Of a DNA stretch of 64,000 nucleotides, positions 22,300 to 30,894 are shown in pieces. Both the position numbers and the translations under genes were made by a program. The DNA is taken from positions 186,001 to 250,000 of the forward strand of contig NZ_CP032094.1 in assembly GCF_003544875.1 (NCBI RefSeq), written 5' to 3'. Position 1 is the first letter of the stretch. Each line of letters starts with the position of its first letter. The notes below the pieces were generated by a model. That model was not told the DNA's origin, made no database searches, and saw only the letters and a list, made by a program, of their open reading frames with translations. Origin of the DNA: Vibrio alfacsensis (GTDB lineage: Bacteria > Pseudomonadota > Gammaproteobacteria > Enterobacterales > Vibrionaceae).

Positions 22300-22778
22300 C
22301 AATTTTCCTCGTTGCTACTTCTAAATCGTCGTTAATTTTGATGTAAAGATTCACCTGCTTATTGCCCACGATAACAAAGACTAGCTGCCGATCGGGGTTG
22401 CGCTGCGTACATTTTTCCCAGTCATCCAAATCGATGCTTGAGGGCTCTGGTGCATTTTGAGGATGTGTGTGCCAAGTACCGATATAACCGAGTTCACCAC
22501 TAGATTGTTCGAATGCTTTATCTATTATTTGTTGGTGAGTTGTATCCTTCATAACAAAGAATGATCACTGACTGATGTCTTTTTTCTGCGGTGTTGTGCA
22601 TCTATCAATCCAAATACTTTGTTCACGCTTCAACCCGTGATCCAATCAAAACCCCAAACTGCTCAGTATCTTTGGGATTCATTTGGCGATGTTCCAGCCA
22701 ACATTCATAGACCTGCTTGTTGACTCTCAATTCAATAGTTGAGCCCCAAAATAGTATATCTTCATCAGTTACAGACAT
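22292..22778 (-). pseudogene. cap3: CBASS Cap3: JAB/JAMM isopeptidase, disrupted as read
   Basis: Cap3 is the JAMM-type protease that removes cyclase conjugates made by Cap2. The reading starts at an ATG overlapping the cap2 end by 14 nt and gives 51 residues to GVLIGSR..., the region with the JAMM glutamate, then a stop at 22623-22625. The family continues in another frame (REQSIWIDRC), meets an in-frame TGA at 22565-22567, and then runs through the intact motif WHTHPQNAPEPSSIDLDDW (HxH...S..D) to 22292. Lengthening the GGG and TT runs near 22634 by one each would repair the first break. The TGA needs a separate explanation. Confidence 0.82.
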
Positions 22779-24492
22779 CACAATCCTCATGAACCAGAGG
22801 CTTAATCTCTAGTGAGCTATTAAACTGATAAAACCTGTTTGTAAGTGTTATCCCATGAGCTTTGGAATGATGATCAGTACCTTTCCAGCTAACTTTTGAA
22901 CTGGTTTCAATCTGCCCCTCAAGAAATTTAATAGCCAAGTCACTCGCAATTAAGGCCGTTTGTGCAGAACATATAGCGCCATAAGAAATAAATTGCTCAC
23001 CGCAACCTGACATGTTGATAGTAATATCCTGATTCGGTTCGATAAAATTAAGGTTTGAACTAAGTCCTCTAGTCAAAGTATCAGGGCAAACATAAGCACA
23101 CAGTAAACAACCTGCACTTTCCGGTATGTCTAATGTCGCATGTCCACCGACCCCGAAACCTTCAAGCCAAGTATTAATTACTGGAACTTTTATGCCTGCT
23201 TCTAACAAATATTCTTTAAAAAGCCGCTCATGGGTCGGGCTGCCGATAGCTATAACAATCAAGTCATAAGAGTTAAGCAATTGAGCATTTCTAAGGTCCA
23301 GTAATCTCTTGATAGAATGAGCTGCCTTCGACCATAAAAACTGGCGAGCTAGGTGAAAACTGAGACCTGTAGACTTGTGTAGATTCAAATACTCCTCAGG
23401 TAATATATGCCGATATAAGTTATCTATCTGATAAATGTCATCATCATAAATATCCAAATTTTGAACACCAGCAGCAGATAGTTTGTGAGCGATTTCGCTA
23501 CCAACAGAACCAGCTCCAACCAAGGCAACTCGACTTGTTTCTAAATCCAAACTAGCGCCACCTCTTGGCAACACAGCTTCTCTATTAAACAGCCTTATTG
23601 GTACCGCTTTAATCTTCCAGTGCTCTAGCTGTTCCTCTGTTAACGGTAGTGAATGCTTGCGGTTTTTTTTGCTTTTGAAAGACAAGCAAAACCAAACCCT
23701 TCCTGACGGAACATTAGCATTGAAGATAACCCAGTACTCATGAGTCTTCCAACGACCATAGTTATCCCTCACTTTTTCCAAAACATCAGTTCTTTGTTTA
23801 GATAAAGTCTCTAAGTACCAAGCTGCTAAATGTTCTTTTTTGAGTGGTGCAGGATCGACTTGCGTTAAGGGAAGGATAATTGCTTTACCTGCTAAACTTC
23901 GTGCGGAGCTGTTCTTCCAGTAAACCTTAGCTGCGGCCGCTAGACCAGTATCTTTGGATTGCGCCAAATAGTAAGAACTAACACCAAAGCCTTGTTTGTT
24001 TAACGGTTTATAAACGTCGATCTCTTCTAACTTGCCATTATCATTAGTTAAAAGCACAGGTCTATCATCAAAATCACAAACATTTAACCAGCAAGACTTA
24101 AATTCTCGTAAGAGCTCTTTTCTGTTCCAATCGTGCTCTGTCATCGCTCTTTTCAAGATGGCGATATGGCGATTCAGAGATTCCTCAATAGCCAGTAGTG
24201 GCATGTTAAAATTAACTGAAACAGAATCTCTATCATTAACACAGATGCTGCCAAACTCTGATCCATGAATATTAATGTTAAGAACATGCGCCAAATGACC
24301 TACGTCACTTGGCTTCATGAGTAAAAATGTAGGTAAATGAGTGATCTCTGATATTGGAAAATGTATCAACTCTATTTGTTTATGTTCAATTTCAAGTTTG
24401 ACGGAAATAACATCAATTTCGTTAAAATTGATCACCCTGCAATCAAAATCTTTACTGTTTAAATAATCAGCAATTTTTTCAACCGAAATCAT
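22765..24492 (-). CDS. cap2: CBASS Cap2: E1/E2-like conjugation enzyme
   Basis: Cap2 is an E2-E1 fusion that activates and transfers the C-terminus of the CBASS cyclase, which primes it. The 575-residue product has an N-terminal E2-like half and a ThiF/E1 half from about residue 340. There it shows the nucleotide loop ALVGAGSVGSEIAHKL, DDDIYQIDNLYRH, and paired cysteines in GCLLCAYVCPD and EDCDVC. The start at MISVEK (behind AGGGGG) overlaps an alternative cyclase end by 14 nt, and its 3' end overlaps cap3 by 14 nt. A longer in-frame start 93 nt upstream is unlikely. Confidence 0.88.
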   Translation of the reverse strand: MISVEKIADYLNSKDFDCRVINFNEIDVISVKLEIEHKQIELIHFPISEITHLPTFLLMKPSDVGHLAHVLNINIHGSEFGSICVNDRDSVSVNFNMPLLAIEESLNRHIAILKRAMTEHDWNRKELLREFKSCWLNVCDFDDRPVLLTNDNGKLEEIDVYKPLNKQGFGVSSYYLAQSKDTGLAAAAKVYWKNSSARSLAGKAIILPLTQVDPAPLKKEHLAAWYLETLSKQRTDVLEKVRDNYGRWKTHEYWVIFNANVPSGRVWFCLSFKSKKNRKHSLPLTEEQLEHWKIKAVPIRLFNREAVLPRGGASLDLETSRVALVGAGSVGSEIAHKLSAAGVQNLDIYDDDIYQIDNLYRHILPEEYLNLHKSTGLSFHLARQFLWSKAAHSIKRLLDLRNAQLLNSYDLIVIAIGSPTHERLFKEYLLEAGIKVPVINTWLEGFGVGGHATLDIPESAGCLLCAYVCPDTLTRGLSSNLNFIEPNQDITINMSGCGEQFISYGAICSAQTALIASDLAIKFLEGQIETSSKVSWKGTDHHSKAHGITLTNRFYQFNSSLEIKPLVHEDCDVCN

Positions 24493-24602
24493 CAAGCCCC
24501 CTGCGACGTACCTGCTGCTCCAGCTGTTGCATATGTAGCCTTTTAAGGTTGGACGAACTACTTGGAACTTCAAAATCATCACCAAAGATTTTGTTTAAAA
24601 TC

Positions 24603-25514
24603 TCACTGCTTGACCAAGTCTGTTTCATCAATAGCTTTGTCTAGATTATCTCTCAGAGATTTCAGCTTGTTATAAAACTGAGTACCTGTATTTTTACTGC
24701 TTCCATCAAAAATGTCTCTCCATGGGGACTTAGGTAAAGATGCTTTTACTTTATACTCTTCGTTACCTTGGTAGCTAAAGTAGGTACCTCTAATAATAGC
24801 GTCAACCGTGTCTCGCAACGCAATCAGGTCATTAGCTTTATCAGTGTCATCAAAGCTTGGGGCGAATTGCTCTTTTGCCATCACCGTTAAACCTATAGAA
24901 AAAATCTTCTTAGCAACCGCCGAACTGAATTTATTATCTCTCCAGCGTTTAAGGTATCTAACGAGACGCTTATATTGCTCAAGTTTTTTGCTTGCCGAAC
25001 CATAGTAGTCTGAGGAGTCGTTGATCCAATCTTTAAGACCTTTAGGATCTGAACTTGACCATTCCTTGTTTTCTTCGCAAGAATTTTTCTTACCGACGGC
25101 TAGCTCATACTCATCATTCGTCTTCCGGTAGATAGGGATGTCGATATGTAGATTTTTGCTCGTATAGTCAGCAGTTACACATGGCTTTTTAATCTTGGCA
25201 TTTTTAAAGCCTCTGTCTTCTAATACCTTTAGTACTATTTTTTTCACTTTAACGGGATCGCTTGGTGAATCATCAAACGCTATAACTACCGCTCTATCAA
25301 TATCGAAGTCGTCTCTAGGATTCTTAACCCCAGTGGCTGTTGACATGGAGCCTTGAAGAAAATTTTCTATTACTGGATAACCTTCGTCTTTTAATGCACT
25401 TTTAACGTCCTTTAAAATACTGTCATCCTTTTCTCTAGCGTCTTTGTACGCACTATCCTCGCGGCTTATCTTAATCTGGTCGTGAAATTTTAAAAATTTG
25501 GCTTGAATGCTCAT
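24603..25514 (-). CDS. CBASS cyclic-oligonucleotide synthase (CD-NTase), C-terminus probably frameshifted
   Basis: A cGAS/DncV-like nucleotidyltransferase that makes the second messenger sensed by Cap5. The GS motif and first catalytic pair are in LQGSMSTATG and DDFDID, and the third aspartate is in LHIDIPI. A GAGGAGG Shine-Dalgarno precedes the ATG. As read it ends with ...DETDLVKQ. An alternative frame continues through EILNKIFGDDFEVPSSS to ...RRGLDDFG and stops at 24479, overlapping the cap2 start by 14 nt. Adding one G at GG (24612) and one T at TTTT (24600) joins the frames as LGQAVRFLNKIFGDDF. The full protein would be about 345 residues and end in glycine, the residue Cap2-type enzymes conjugate. 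Confidence 0.9.
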   Translation of the reverse strand: MSIQAKFLKFHDQIKISREDSAYKDAREKDDSILKDVKSALKDEGYPVIENFLQGSMSTATGVKNPRDDFDIDRAVVIAFDDSPSDPVKVKKIVLKVLEDRGFKNAKIKKPCVTADYTSKNLHIDIPIYRKTNDEYELAVGKKNSCEENKEWSSSDPKGLKDWINDSSDYYGSASKKLEQYKRLVRYLKRWRDNKFSSAVAKKIFSIGLTVMAKEQFAPSFDDTDKANDLIALRDTVDAIIRGTYFSYQGNEEYKVKASLPKSPWRDIFDGSSKNTGTQFYNKLKSLRDNLDKAIDETDLVKQ

Positions 25515-26336
25515 TGAGCCTCCTCAATATAAAGACGTTCCTAAAAATCCCTAACATTGCTTACCACTATTCTCACAACAATGAATACCACTACATATGG
25601 AACTTGTGATCAGCTAAAGCACAATATAATGTGCCAAATACACGCAATCAAGCAATATCCATATGTTCTTTATGGATAAAATTCAAGCTCAAAAAAGTAT
25701 GTGAGCAGTCACTTACTGTTCAAAACAACAGATGAAAGAGGTTACATTAAAAACTTTAAAACATACACAGGCATCGGCGAAAAATATTATGTAGTTGCTT
25801 TAAACTTAAGGGGTCAGGCGAGTAAATGATATAGCCAATACTAGATCTCACTCATTGCTTGATAAGCCGGTTCTTTCTTCACTCATATTAAAGGTGAGCC
25901 GACTGGCATTGAGTTCTTCGATTCTAAAAGTATCAACGTCTGCAATAACCTACGTATATATTCGAAGGATGCACAACTAAGCATCACTGGTTGTTAACGC
26001 GTAACTTGAGAAGATTTGTGCTTATGTTAGTCAGTTAACTCATTTTAACCAACACTTTTCAATTCGGAACGGCGTTCGCTCTTCTGAGGAATTTACATGT
26101 GCTTAGGCAATATTGAGATTAATGCTTATCGGAGCTAAGCGGCGAGCCAAAGTGGAATAGACTATAAGGCACTGGGATGATGAGACCACAACCAGCATTG
26201 TGTGTTTTGATCGCCAGCTTAATATATTTTTACGATTTACGATTTACGATTTACGATTTACGATTTACGATTTACGATTTACGATTTGTAAATTCACTGC
26301 TATGCTGCGCACTTATTTGTTATTTAGGAAAATAGA
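25515..26336. other. Intergenic region, cdn / ParB-like genes
   Basis: An 822-nt AT-rich stretch between divergent units. It must hold the CBASS promoter and contains the eight-copy ACGATTT tandem repeat near its right end. No intact gene, attC site or RNA could be recognised. Confidence 0.5.
26232..26287 (+). repeat. Heptanucleotide tandem repeat, (ACGATTT)8
   Basis: Eight perfect copies of ACGATTT run head to tail, ending 49 nt before the start of the first ParB-like gene. Copy number is likely to vary by slippage. A protein-binding array, as at plasmid partition or promoter sites, is possible. Confidence 0.9.
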
Positions 26337-27158
26337 ATGGCAGACCTAAAGCTGGATTTCGGTGCCTTTGAACAAAAGGGTGTGCACGCTCAGAAAGTCA
26401 GGATCTCGAAAAGCAACGTGAACGCTTTGTTAGCACTTCGTCAACAATCAGCCGACTCGAATGATACGGATGAAGCACACCTAGCAGATATAACGAATAG
26501 CATCAGTAAGCATGGATACTGGCCACACGAGATGATCATGGTCGATGCACACAAACGCAAAATCATTGATGGATGGATGCGTGCTACAGCAACGGGTAAG
26601 ATCATTGCCTCGGGACTTAAGACTTCAGTTGACGTTATGATTGTTCTGTGTGATGGCTCGATGTCAAACATGAAAATGAACGCCACTCGAGGAAAGAGTC
26701 TCCAGGATTTGGAACGAATTGTGAAAAGTTGGAAGTTTAATTATCCAGCCGGTCGCCGTAGCCGTTTAACGCGCCAATTGATCGACAGTGCGCGTTTTGT
26801 CGCTCTGTCTAAAGACTTTGATTTTGAAAAATTTCGCACCAAAGATAATACACATAGTCTTCTGCCGCACATTGAGCGCAATGAAGAACGTTACTATTGG
26901 AGTGTTGAACTTGTGATGAAGATGTTTAATGAGCAGGGTCTGGATGCGGACGACTACCAGTTCTCACACTGGATTGCTGCTGTTTACCGCCATGGTGATC
27001 AACATTATGAAACAATGAAGAAACTCTTCTTTTCAGATGCACGAAGAGCTGGTGACTGTTGGGAAGCGCTCGAACGCTACAATACGTTTAGTGAGCTGCT
27101 TCAGAATATTGAGGATTTTTGTCAACCGTCATTTTCGGCGCAGCAGGTGGTAAAATGA
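26337..27158 (+). CDS. Uncharacterised ParB-like protein
   Basis: A 273-residue protein that I do not recognise firmly. Residues 45-85 (DITNSISKHGYWPHEMIMV, then IIDGWMRATATGK) resemble the ParB N-terminal fold with its D-G-x-x-R core. The remainder is helical and charged. Its stop overlaps the next gene, a clear ParB-family protein, by ATGA, so the two are co-translated and may act as a pair. A (ACGATTT)8 array lies directly upstream. No ParA-type ATPase is nearby. Confidence 0.65.
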   Translation: MADLKLDFGAFEQKGVHAQKVRISKSNVNALLALRQQSADSNDTDEAHLADITNSISKHGYWPHEMIMVDAHKRKIIDGWMRATATGKIIASGLKTSVDVMIVLCDGSMSNMKMNATRGKSLQDLERIVKSWKFNYPAGRRSRLTRQLIDSARFVALSKDFDFEKFRTKDNTHSLLPHIERNEERYYWSVELVMKMFNEQGLDADDYQFSHWIAAVYRHGDQHYETMKKLFFSDARRAGDCWEALERYNTFSELLQNIEDFCQPSFSAQQVVK

Positions 27159-28024
27159 TCCTGCATATCAATGATATAATTATCCCCCAAGAACGCTTAC
27201 GCTATCTTGATGATGTTAAAGTTCGAGAGATTGCCGAATCAATTAAGAACATAGGTCAGATTAACCCGATAATTGTCGCGAACAAACAGCTGGTGGCGGG
27301 GTTACACCGTTATTTTGCTTGCAAAGCACTCGGTATCGAGTACCCCTTAGTTGCCCCAATGGGTTCCGATGCAAAAATGCTCGATGAACAAGATAATCTG
27401 GCATTGATCGAAATCGATGAAAATTTGTTTCGAAATGAGCTGACAGAAAATGAGCGCAACCACCATATCATGGTGCGAGCAGACATCATTGCACGCCGTA
27501 AATTATATGAAGAGCTGGGCGAAGATGACATCTCAAAACTGAAAAAAGAGAAAGCATATTCTGGCTACGTGAAGCGTGCTAACAAAGCAGCTATCGATTC
27601 CTTAGCCAATGTTTTGAAAATTAAACCGGCGACGGTGAAGAAGCGAATCGGCATTGCGAAAAAACTTGACGATGCCGGCATCGTCAATGAGCACCGAAAT
27701 AAACTAAATGCCAAGCAGTTGGAAGACATCGCCAAGTTTGCGAAGGAGCCCCAAAAGGCGGCTAATGTGGCTAAAGAGCTGGCTGAAAGACCTTATCATA
27801 AGCGTCATCAAGAAAGTGCTGCAAAAGTGGCCAATGACTCGTCACATGTGATCCGTCGTGGGCAAAACTTGGGACATCAAGCCTCTACAACAAAACGCTT
27901 TTTGACCGAGTTTTATAAAGGCTCAGAGGGCGAGCTCAAGCGATTACTTGAAGCTGCTGACAACATTGCAGGTGCGCTTTCCGAGATTGTAGCCGAACAC
28001 AAAGCAAAGCAGGATGTTCAATAA
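27155..28024 (+). CDS. ParB/Spo0J-family DNA-binding protein
   Basis: A 289-residue protein with the ParB N-terminal domain: MILHINDIIIPQERLR, IAESIKNIGQINPIIV, then LVAGLHRYFACKALG, matching the V-x-G-x-R-x-A core. A helix-turn-helix region is suggested around VLKIKPATVKKRIGIAKKL, followed by a basic, helical C-terminus. The start is the ATG in the ATGA overlap with the previous gene. Without a ParA gene it may act as a regulator or as a plasmid-like segregation factor; the role is unknown. Confidence 0.82.
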   Translation: MILHINDIIIPQERLRYLDDVKVREIAESIKNIGQINPIIVANKQLVAGLHRYFACKALGIEYPLVAPMGSDAKMLDEQDNLALIEIDENLFRNELTENERNHHIMVRADIIARRKLYEELGEDDISKLKKEKAYSGYVKRANKAAIDSLANVLKIKPATVKKRIGIAKKLDDAGIVNEHRNKLNAKQLEDIAKFAKEPQKAANVAKELAERPYHKRHQESAAKVANDSSHVIRRGQNLGHQASTTKRFLTEFYKGSEGELKRLLEAADNIAGALSEIVAEHKAKQDVQ

Positions 28025-28037
28025 CCAAGCCTTCAGC

Positions 28038-28063
28038 ATTGAGGCTGTCATATCAGCCTCAAT
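28038..28063 (+). terminator. Hairpin after the ParB-like gene
   Basis: ATTGAGGCTG and CAGCCTCAAT form a perfect 10-bp stem with a 6-nt loop, 14 nt after the stop. No T tract follows, so it may be a weak terminator or a 3'-end stabiliser. Confidence 0.5.
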
Positions 28064-28515
28064 CTAAGCATTCATAACGCGCTTCTATTGAATAGTTCAC
28101 AATCTAGATCATAGCCAACTATGGTGAAAAAAGTAGAGAAGAAGGAGTCTGTTGTAGGAGTTCAATAAAGTTTTGTTATTTTCTTTCAGAAAAATCTGAG
28201 AGTAAATAGTTGCCTTGAGCACTTCTAATTTAAAGTAGAACTTCTAATCTGTTCACGGTGAGTTTAAGTGAATGATCTAAGTTATAATTGTCCAATTAAC
28301 GTGCCAGCAAGATGTAAGATAGCCCCTGACGGTTACCCCTCAGGGTAATAGTAAGCTTAAACTGGGTATGGTTAACTAGGTATATACCGTCGAGATGATT
28401 TTTGAATTGACGTTGTAATGAAATCAAACTAATTTTGTATTAGACAAACATCAAAATCGACTTTTGACATTTAGATGTAAGACACTGTAAATTAAGCGCT
28501 TTATCTTTTGGTTTT

Positions 28516-28545
28516 TAGGGTTCAAATCCCTATCTCTCCGCCACT
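28516..28545 (+). repeat. Right attachment site (attR), 30-bp direct repeat
   Basis: An exact copy of the tRNA-Ser 3' end without the rest of the tRNA. It marks the distal end of the genomic island and is followed at once by a terminator hairpin, as a native tRNA end would be. Confidence 0.93.
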
Positions 28546-28548
28546 ATT

Positions 28549-28580
28549 AAAAGCCTCGCTAGAAATAGCGAGGCTTTTTT
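28549..28580 (+). terminator. Terminator displaced from tRNA-Ser by the island
   Basis: AAAAGCCTCGCT and AGCGAGGCTTTT form a strong stem followed by T, starting four bases after the right attachment repeat. Its spacing from the repeat suggests it ended the tRNA-Ser transcript before the island inserted. Confidence 0.85.
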
Positions 28581-28637
28581 CGTTTCTGTCTTTTAGGTCA
28601 AGATACAACACGTGCAGGAAATGGCAGGGATTGACTA

Positions 28638-28686
28638 AACCCCTAGTTGTATCCAACCCCAAATAGGTCTCCTCGAACACCAAAAT
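28638..28686. repeat. 49-bp direct repeat, left of the IS
   Basis: From AACCCCTAGTTGTATCC to CCAAAAT, this segment recurs at 29789-29837 with one mismatch. Together with the bases up to the IS it forms a 54-bp unit that was tandemly duplicated before the IS entered. Confidence 0.9.
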
Positions 28687-28690
28687 CATA

Positions 28691-29785
28691 CCAATCTGGA
28701 AAATTAACTGGTCAGGTCTATCCATCTTCTCGAACACATCTTGGAGACTCTGGTGGAGCACTCCAAAAAACTATTCCAAGCACTACACACTTTAGAGACG
28801 ATATCTTCGTAATCCGAAAAAGACTGATTGGCAAGATAGTGTTGTCTCAACCAACTCCATACTTGTTCTATGGGGTTTAGCTCTGGAGAATAGGGTGGGA
28901 GTTTGATGACACTGATGTTCTGAAATTCATCGGCAATATCTTCGGTGTGCCATCCTGCGCCATCCATAACGACGACGGCATGACGTCCTTTTCGGTGACT
29001 GCGGAGATCTGCTTAAGGTGCTCAACCATAATCTCTTTGTTAACCCAAGGAACAACCATTGCTTCTCCGATCCTCTAGTGGGGCATACTGAGCCAAACAA
29101 ATAAGCATACTCAAATTGCTGTTGTTTTACCGCTCTCGGCCTTGAACCTCGTTCAGCCCAAAGTCGAGTTGTCGTATTTTGCTGGCCAAATCTCGCTTCA
29201 TCTTGAAACCAGACATCAACGCTCTCAAGTCCCATATGGCCTGGGATCTTAAGGATCGTTTCGATTTTGAATTTTTAAAATCGTCTTGGATTTGTTGGGA
29301 TTGTTTAGGGTGCTTGGAGGGAAGTTATCCAAGAAAGCCCATATGATTGAGCAAATAATAAATGGAATCTGGATGGTAGTACTTACCAAACTCTTCGGCG
29401 ATATAGGTATGGATGTCAGCGCCAGTTAACCTGCCCCCAGATGAATCCTCTGCTCGATTCTTTATGTATAGGCTTAATTGCTCACGTTGTTGAGGATTAA
29501 GGAAAGCAGGCCGACCGTTCTTGGTTTTTCTTGCAACCCATCAAGGCCATCCTCAAGGAACGTTTGTACCCATTTGTTGACACTAGTTCTGCTGACTTTA
29601 AGGAACTTGGCAATTTGGGTGCGAGTGACCATCTTTAAAGTGGGCCAACGCAAGTAATCGCATCTTCATTTGGATAGATTTTGTTGGCTAGCAAGCTTTT
29701 AAAGTCAATGTTATCGAGGCTGTCCATAGCATCCGTTTTACGAAAAGTAATCGCATCAATTAGATCATATTTTTACTTAGATTGG
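28691..29785 (-). mobile_element. IS630-family insertion sequence, decayed
   Basis: About 1.1 kb bounded by short inverted ends CCAATCT and AGATTGG, each preceded or followed by a TA dinucleotide, the target duplication of IS630/Tc1-type elements. The interior encodes a broken transposase on the minus strand. It lies just outside the right end of the island, inside a pre-existing tandem repeat. Confidence 0.85.
28704..29727 (-). pseudogene. IS630-family transposase, multiple frameshifts
   Basis: Pieces in several frames follow the order of an IS630 transposase: an N-terminal helix-turn-helix region (about 29540-29690, HSRTQIAKFLKVSRTSVNKW), the first catalytic aspartate in DVWFQDEARFGQ, the second in VVVMDGAGWH, and the glutamate in LPPYSPELNPIEQVW. 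At least three frame changes are needed to join them, so it is very unlikely to be active as read. Confidence 0.85.
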
Positions 29786-29788
29786 TAT

Positions 29789-29837
29789 AACCCCTAGTTG
29801 TATCCAACCCCAAATAGGTCTCCTCGAACTCCAAAAT
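29789..29837. repeat. 49-bp direct repeat, right of the IS
   Basis: The second copy of the repeat at 28638-28686, beginning immediately after the right end of the insertion sequence. Confidence 0.9.
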
Positions 29838-30070
29838 TACACAGAAATATGGCTTAAAATTTCTTCAGTTTCGATGCTTTTACCAGCCGTTCATAAAATA
29901 GAAAATGAGTAGTAATGCGATACGAGCAGTATGCCAGTTGGTAAAATTCCTGAATGAGATTCTCAATATTGAGACTTTATTTTACTTAATAGTTGCCAGT
30001 ACAACGGTTTTCACGCAATTTGCGTCTCCAGTTTTTATTAAATTAACGAATGTTAAATGCAGGTGTAATT

Positions 30071-30850
30071 ATGAAAATCAATAAGTCACTTTCGGCTCTA
30101 TTTATTGCTTCAGCGCTTTCACTCGGTGTGACTCAACCAACACTCGCTCATGAGTATACGCTTACTGTTGAAGATGCAGAGCGTTATGGTATTAGTGTGC
30201 CAAAGATTAAAGTTAACTATGATGTATTGCCATACCAACATCTCTTGTATGGTTTCCAGCTTCATGTGGAGTTAGAGGGGGCAACACTAACAACGACTAA
30301 CGTTAATACTCTGCGTAACGCAACGAGTCTTTCCACTGATAATGTTCTTCGTCCTTATCGTGCAAGTTCAAATACAATTAGCTACCGAATTTCTGGTGAA
30401 CTTGATCACCGCGCGGTGAACTTCATTGATTTTACGCTTGATAAAAGCGTGCTTTCTACTGAGCATGATTTGAGTATTCGCATACCAGTTGAGATTGATG
30501 TAACGCCACCTGACACACCACATATTTTAGCGAATAAGGTTGCGACTCTAGATGTAGAAAGCGTACATGCCGATGACTTTCTCATGAGTTCAAATCGTAC
30601 TTTGTACAAGATTACTCTGAATGAGGGTGAGTTTTTACCTGGGTGTTCAGACCCGATTGCTCACAGTATTATCCGAACAAGTAATATTGATGGATTAGTA
30701 CGAATCTGGAAGAAAACACACAATACTGTTGAGTTTATCGTGGAAGGTGGTTATCACGCACCTATCGTTGGTCACTGGAACTTTGAACTTGAACCAAGTA
30801 CCACAACGCTGAACAAAACACTGTATATCAGTACGCCAGTTCAACATTAA
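30071..30850 (+). CDS. Periplasmic or secreted protein of unknown function
   Basis: A 259-residue protein with a Sec signal peptide (MKINKSLSALFIASALSLGV to TLAHEY, cleavage near residue 26) and a mature part predicted to be mostly beta-strand. I do not recognise the family. The start MKINKS is chosen because it opens the signal peptide; an ATG seven codons upstream is possible. It stands alone between the IS remnant and a strong terminator. Confidence 0.7.
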   Translation: MKINKSLSALFIASALSLGVTQPTLAHEYTLTVEDAERYGISVPKIKVNYDVLPYQHLLYGFQLHVELEGATLTTTNVNTLRNATSLSTDNVLRPYRASSNTISYRISGELDHRAVNFIDFTLDKSVLSTEHDLSIRIPVEIDVTPPDTPHILANKVATLDVESVHADDFLMSSNRTLYKITLNEGEFLPGCSDPIAHSIIRTSNIDGLVRIWKKTHNTVEFIVEGGYHAPIVGHWNFELEPSTTTLNKTLYISTPVQH

Positions 30851-30870
30851 GCGCATTTCTTTCAAGTATA

Positions 30871-30894
30871 AGCACTCGTTCTCGAGTGCTTTTT
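30871..30894 (+). terminator. Intrinsic terminator
   Basis: AGCACTCG and CGAGTGCT form an 8-bp stem with a TTCT loop, followed by TTTT, 20 nt after the periplasmic-protein gene. Confidence 0.88.

Larger units (their letters stand above)
15047..28545. mobile_element. 13.5-kb genomic island in tRNA-Ser with a CBASS defence operon
   Basis: The island is bounded by exact 30-bp repeats. From the tRNA end it carries a frameshifted tyrosine recombinase, a second tyrosine recombinase, a hairpin-rich segment, a relaxase-like gene with a frameshift, a KfrA-like protein, a type II CBASS operon on the opposite strand, and two ParB-like genes. It thus combines integration, probable mobilisation, plasmid-type DNA-binding and phage defence. 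No replication initiator or complete conjugation apparatus is visible, so it would need help to transfer. The low G+C of the CBASS genes compared with the flanking core genes also suggests import. Confidence 0.92.
28025..28637. other. Right end of the island and tRNA-end remnant
   Basis: This stretch contains a hairpin at 28038-28063, about 450 nt of AT-rich DNA in which I see no gene, the right attachment repeat, and the displaced terminator at 28549-28580. Confidence 0.6.

Noticed and set aside
25960..26230. Integron attC-like cassette end
   Set aside because: Some TTAAC and GTTAG words occur, but no consistent R and L boxes or hairpin could be paired.
26232..26287. CRISPR array
   Set aside because: The units are 7 bp, contiguous and without spacers; no cas gene is present.
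28522..28761. A 79-codon minus-strand frame over the right attachment site
   Set aside because: It spans the attachment repeat, a terminator and the IS end, so it is a composite of unrelated pieces.
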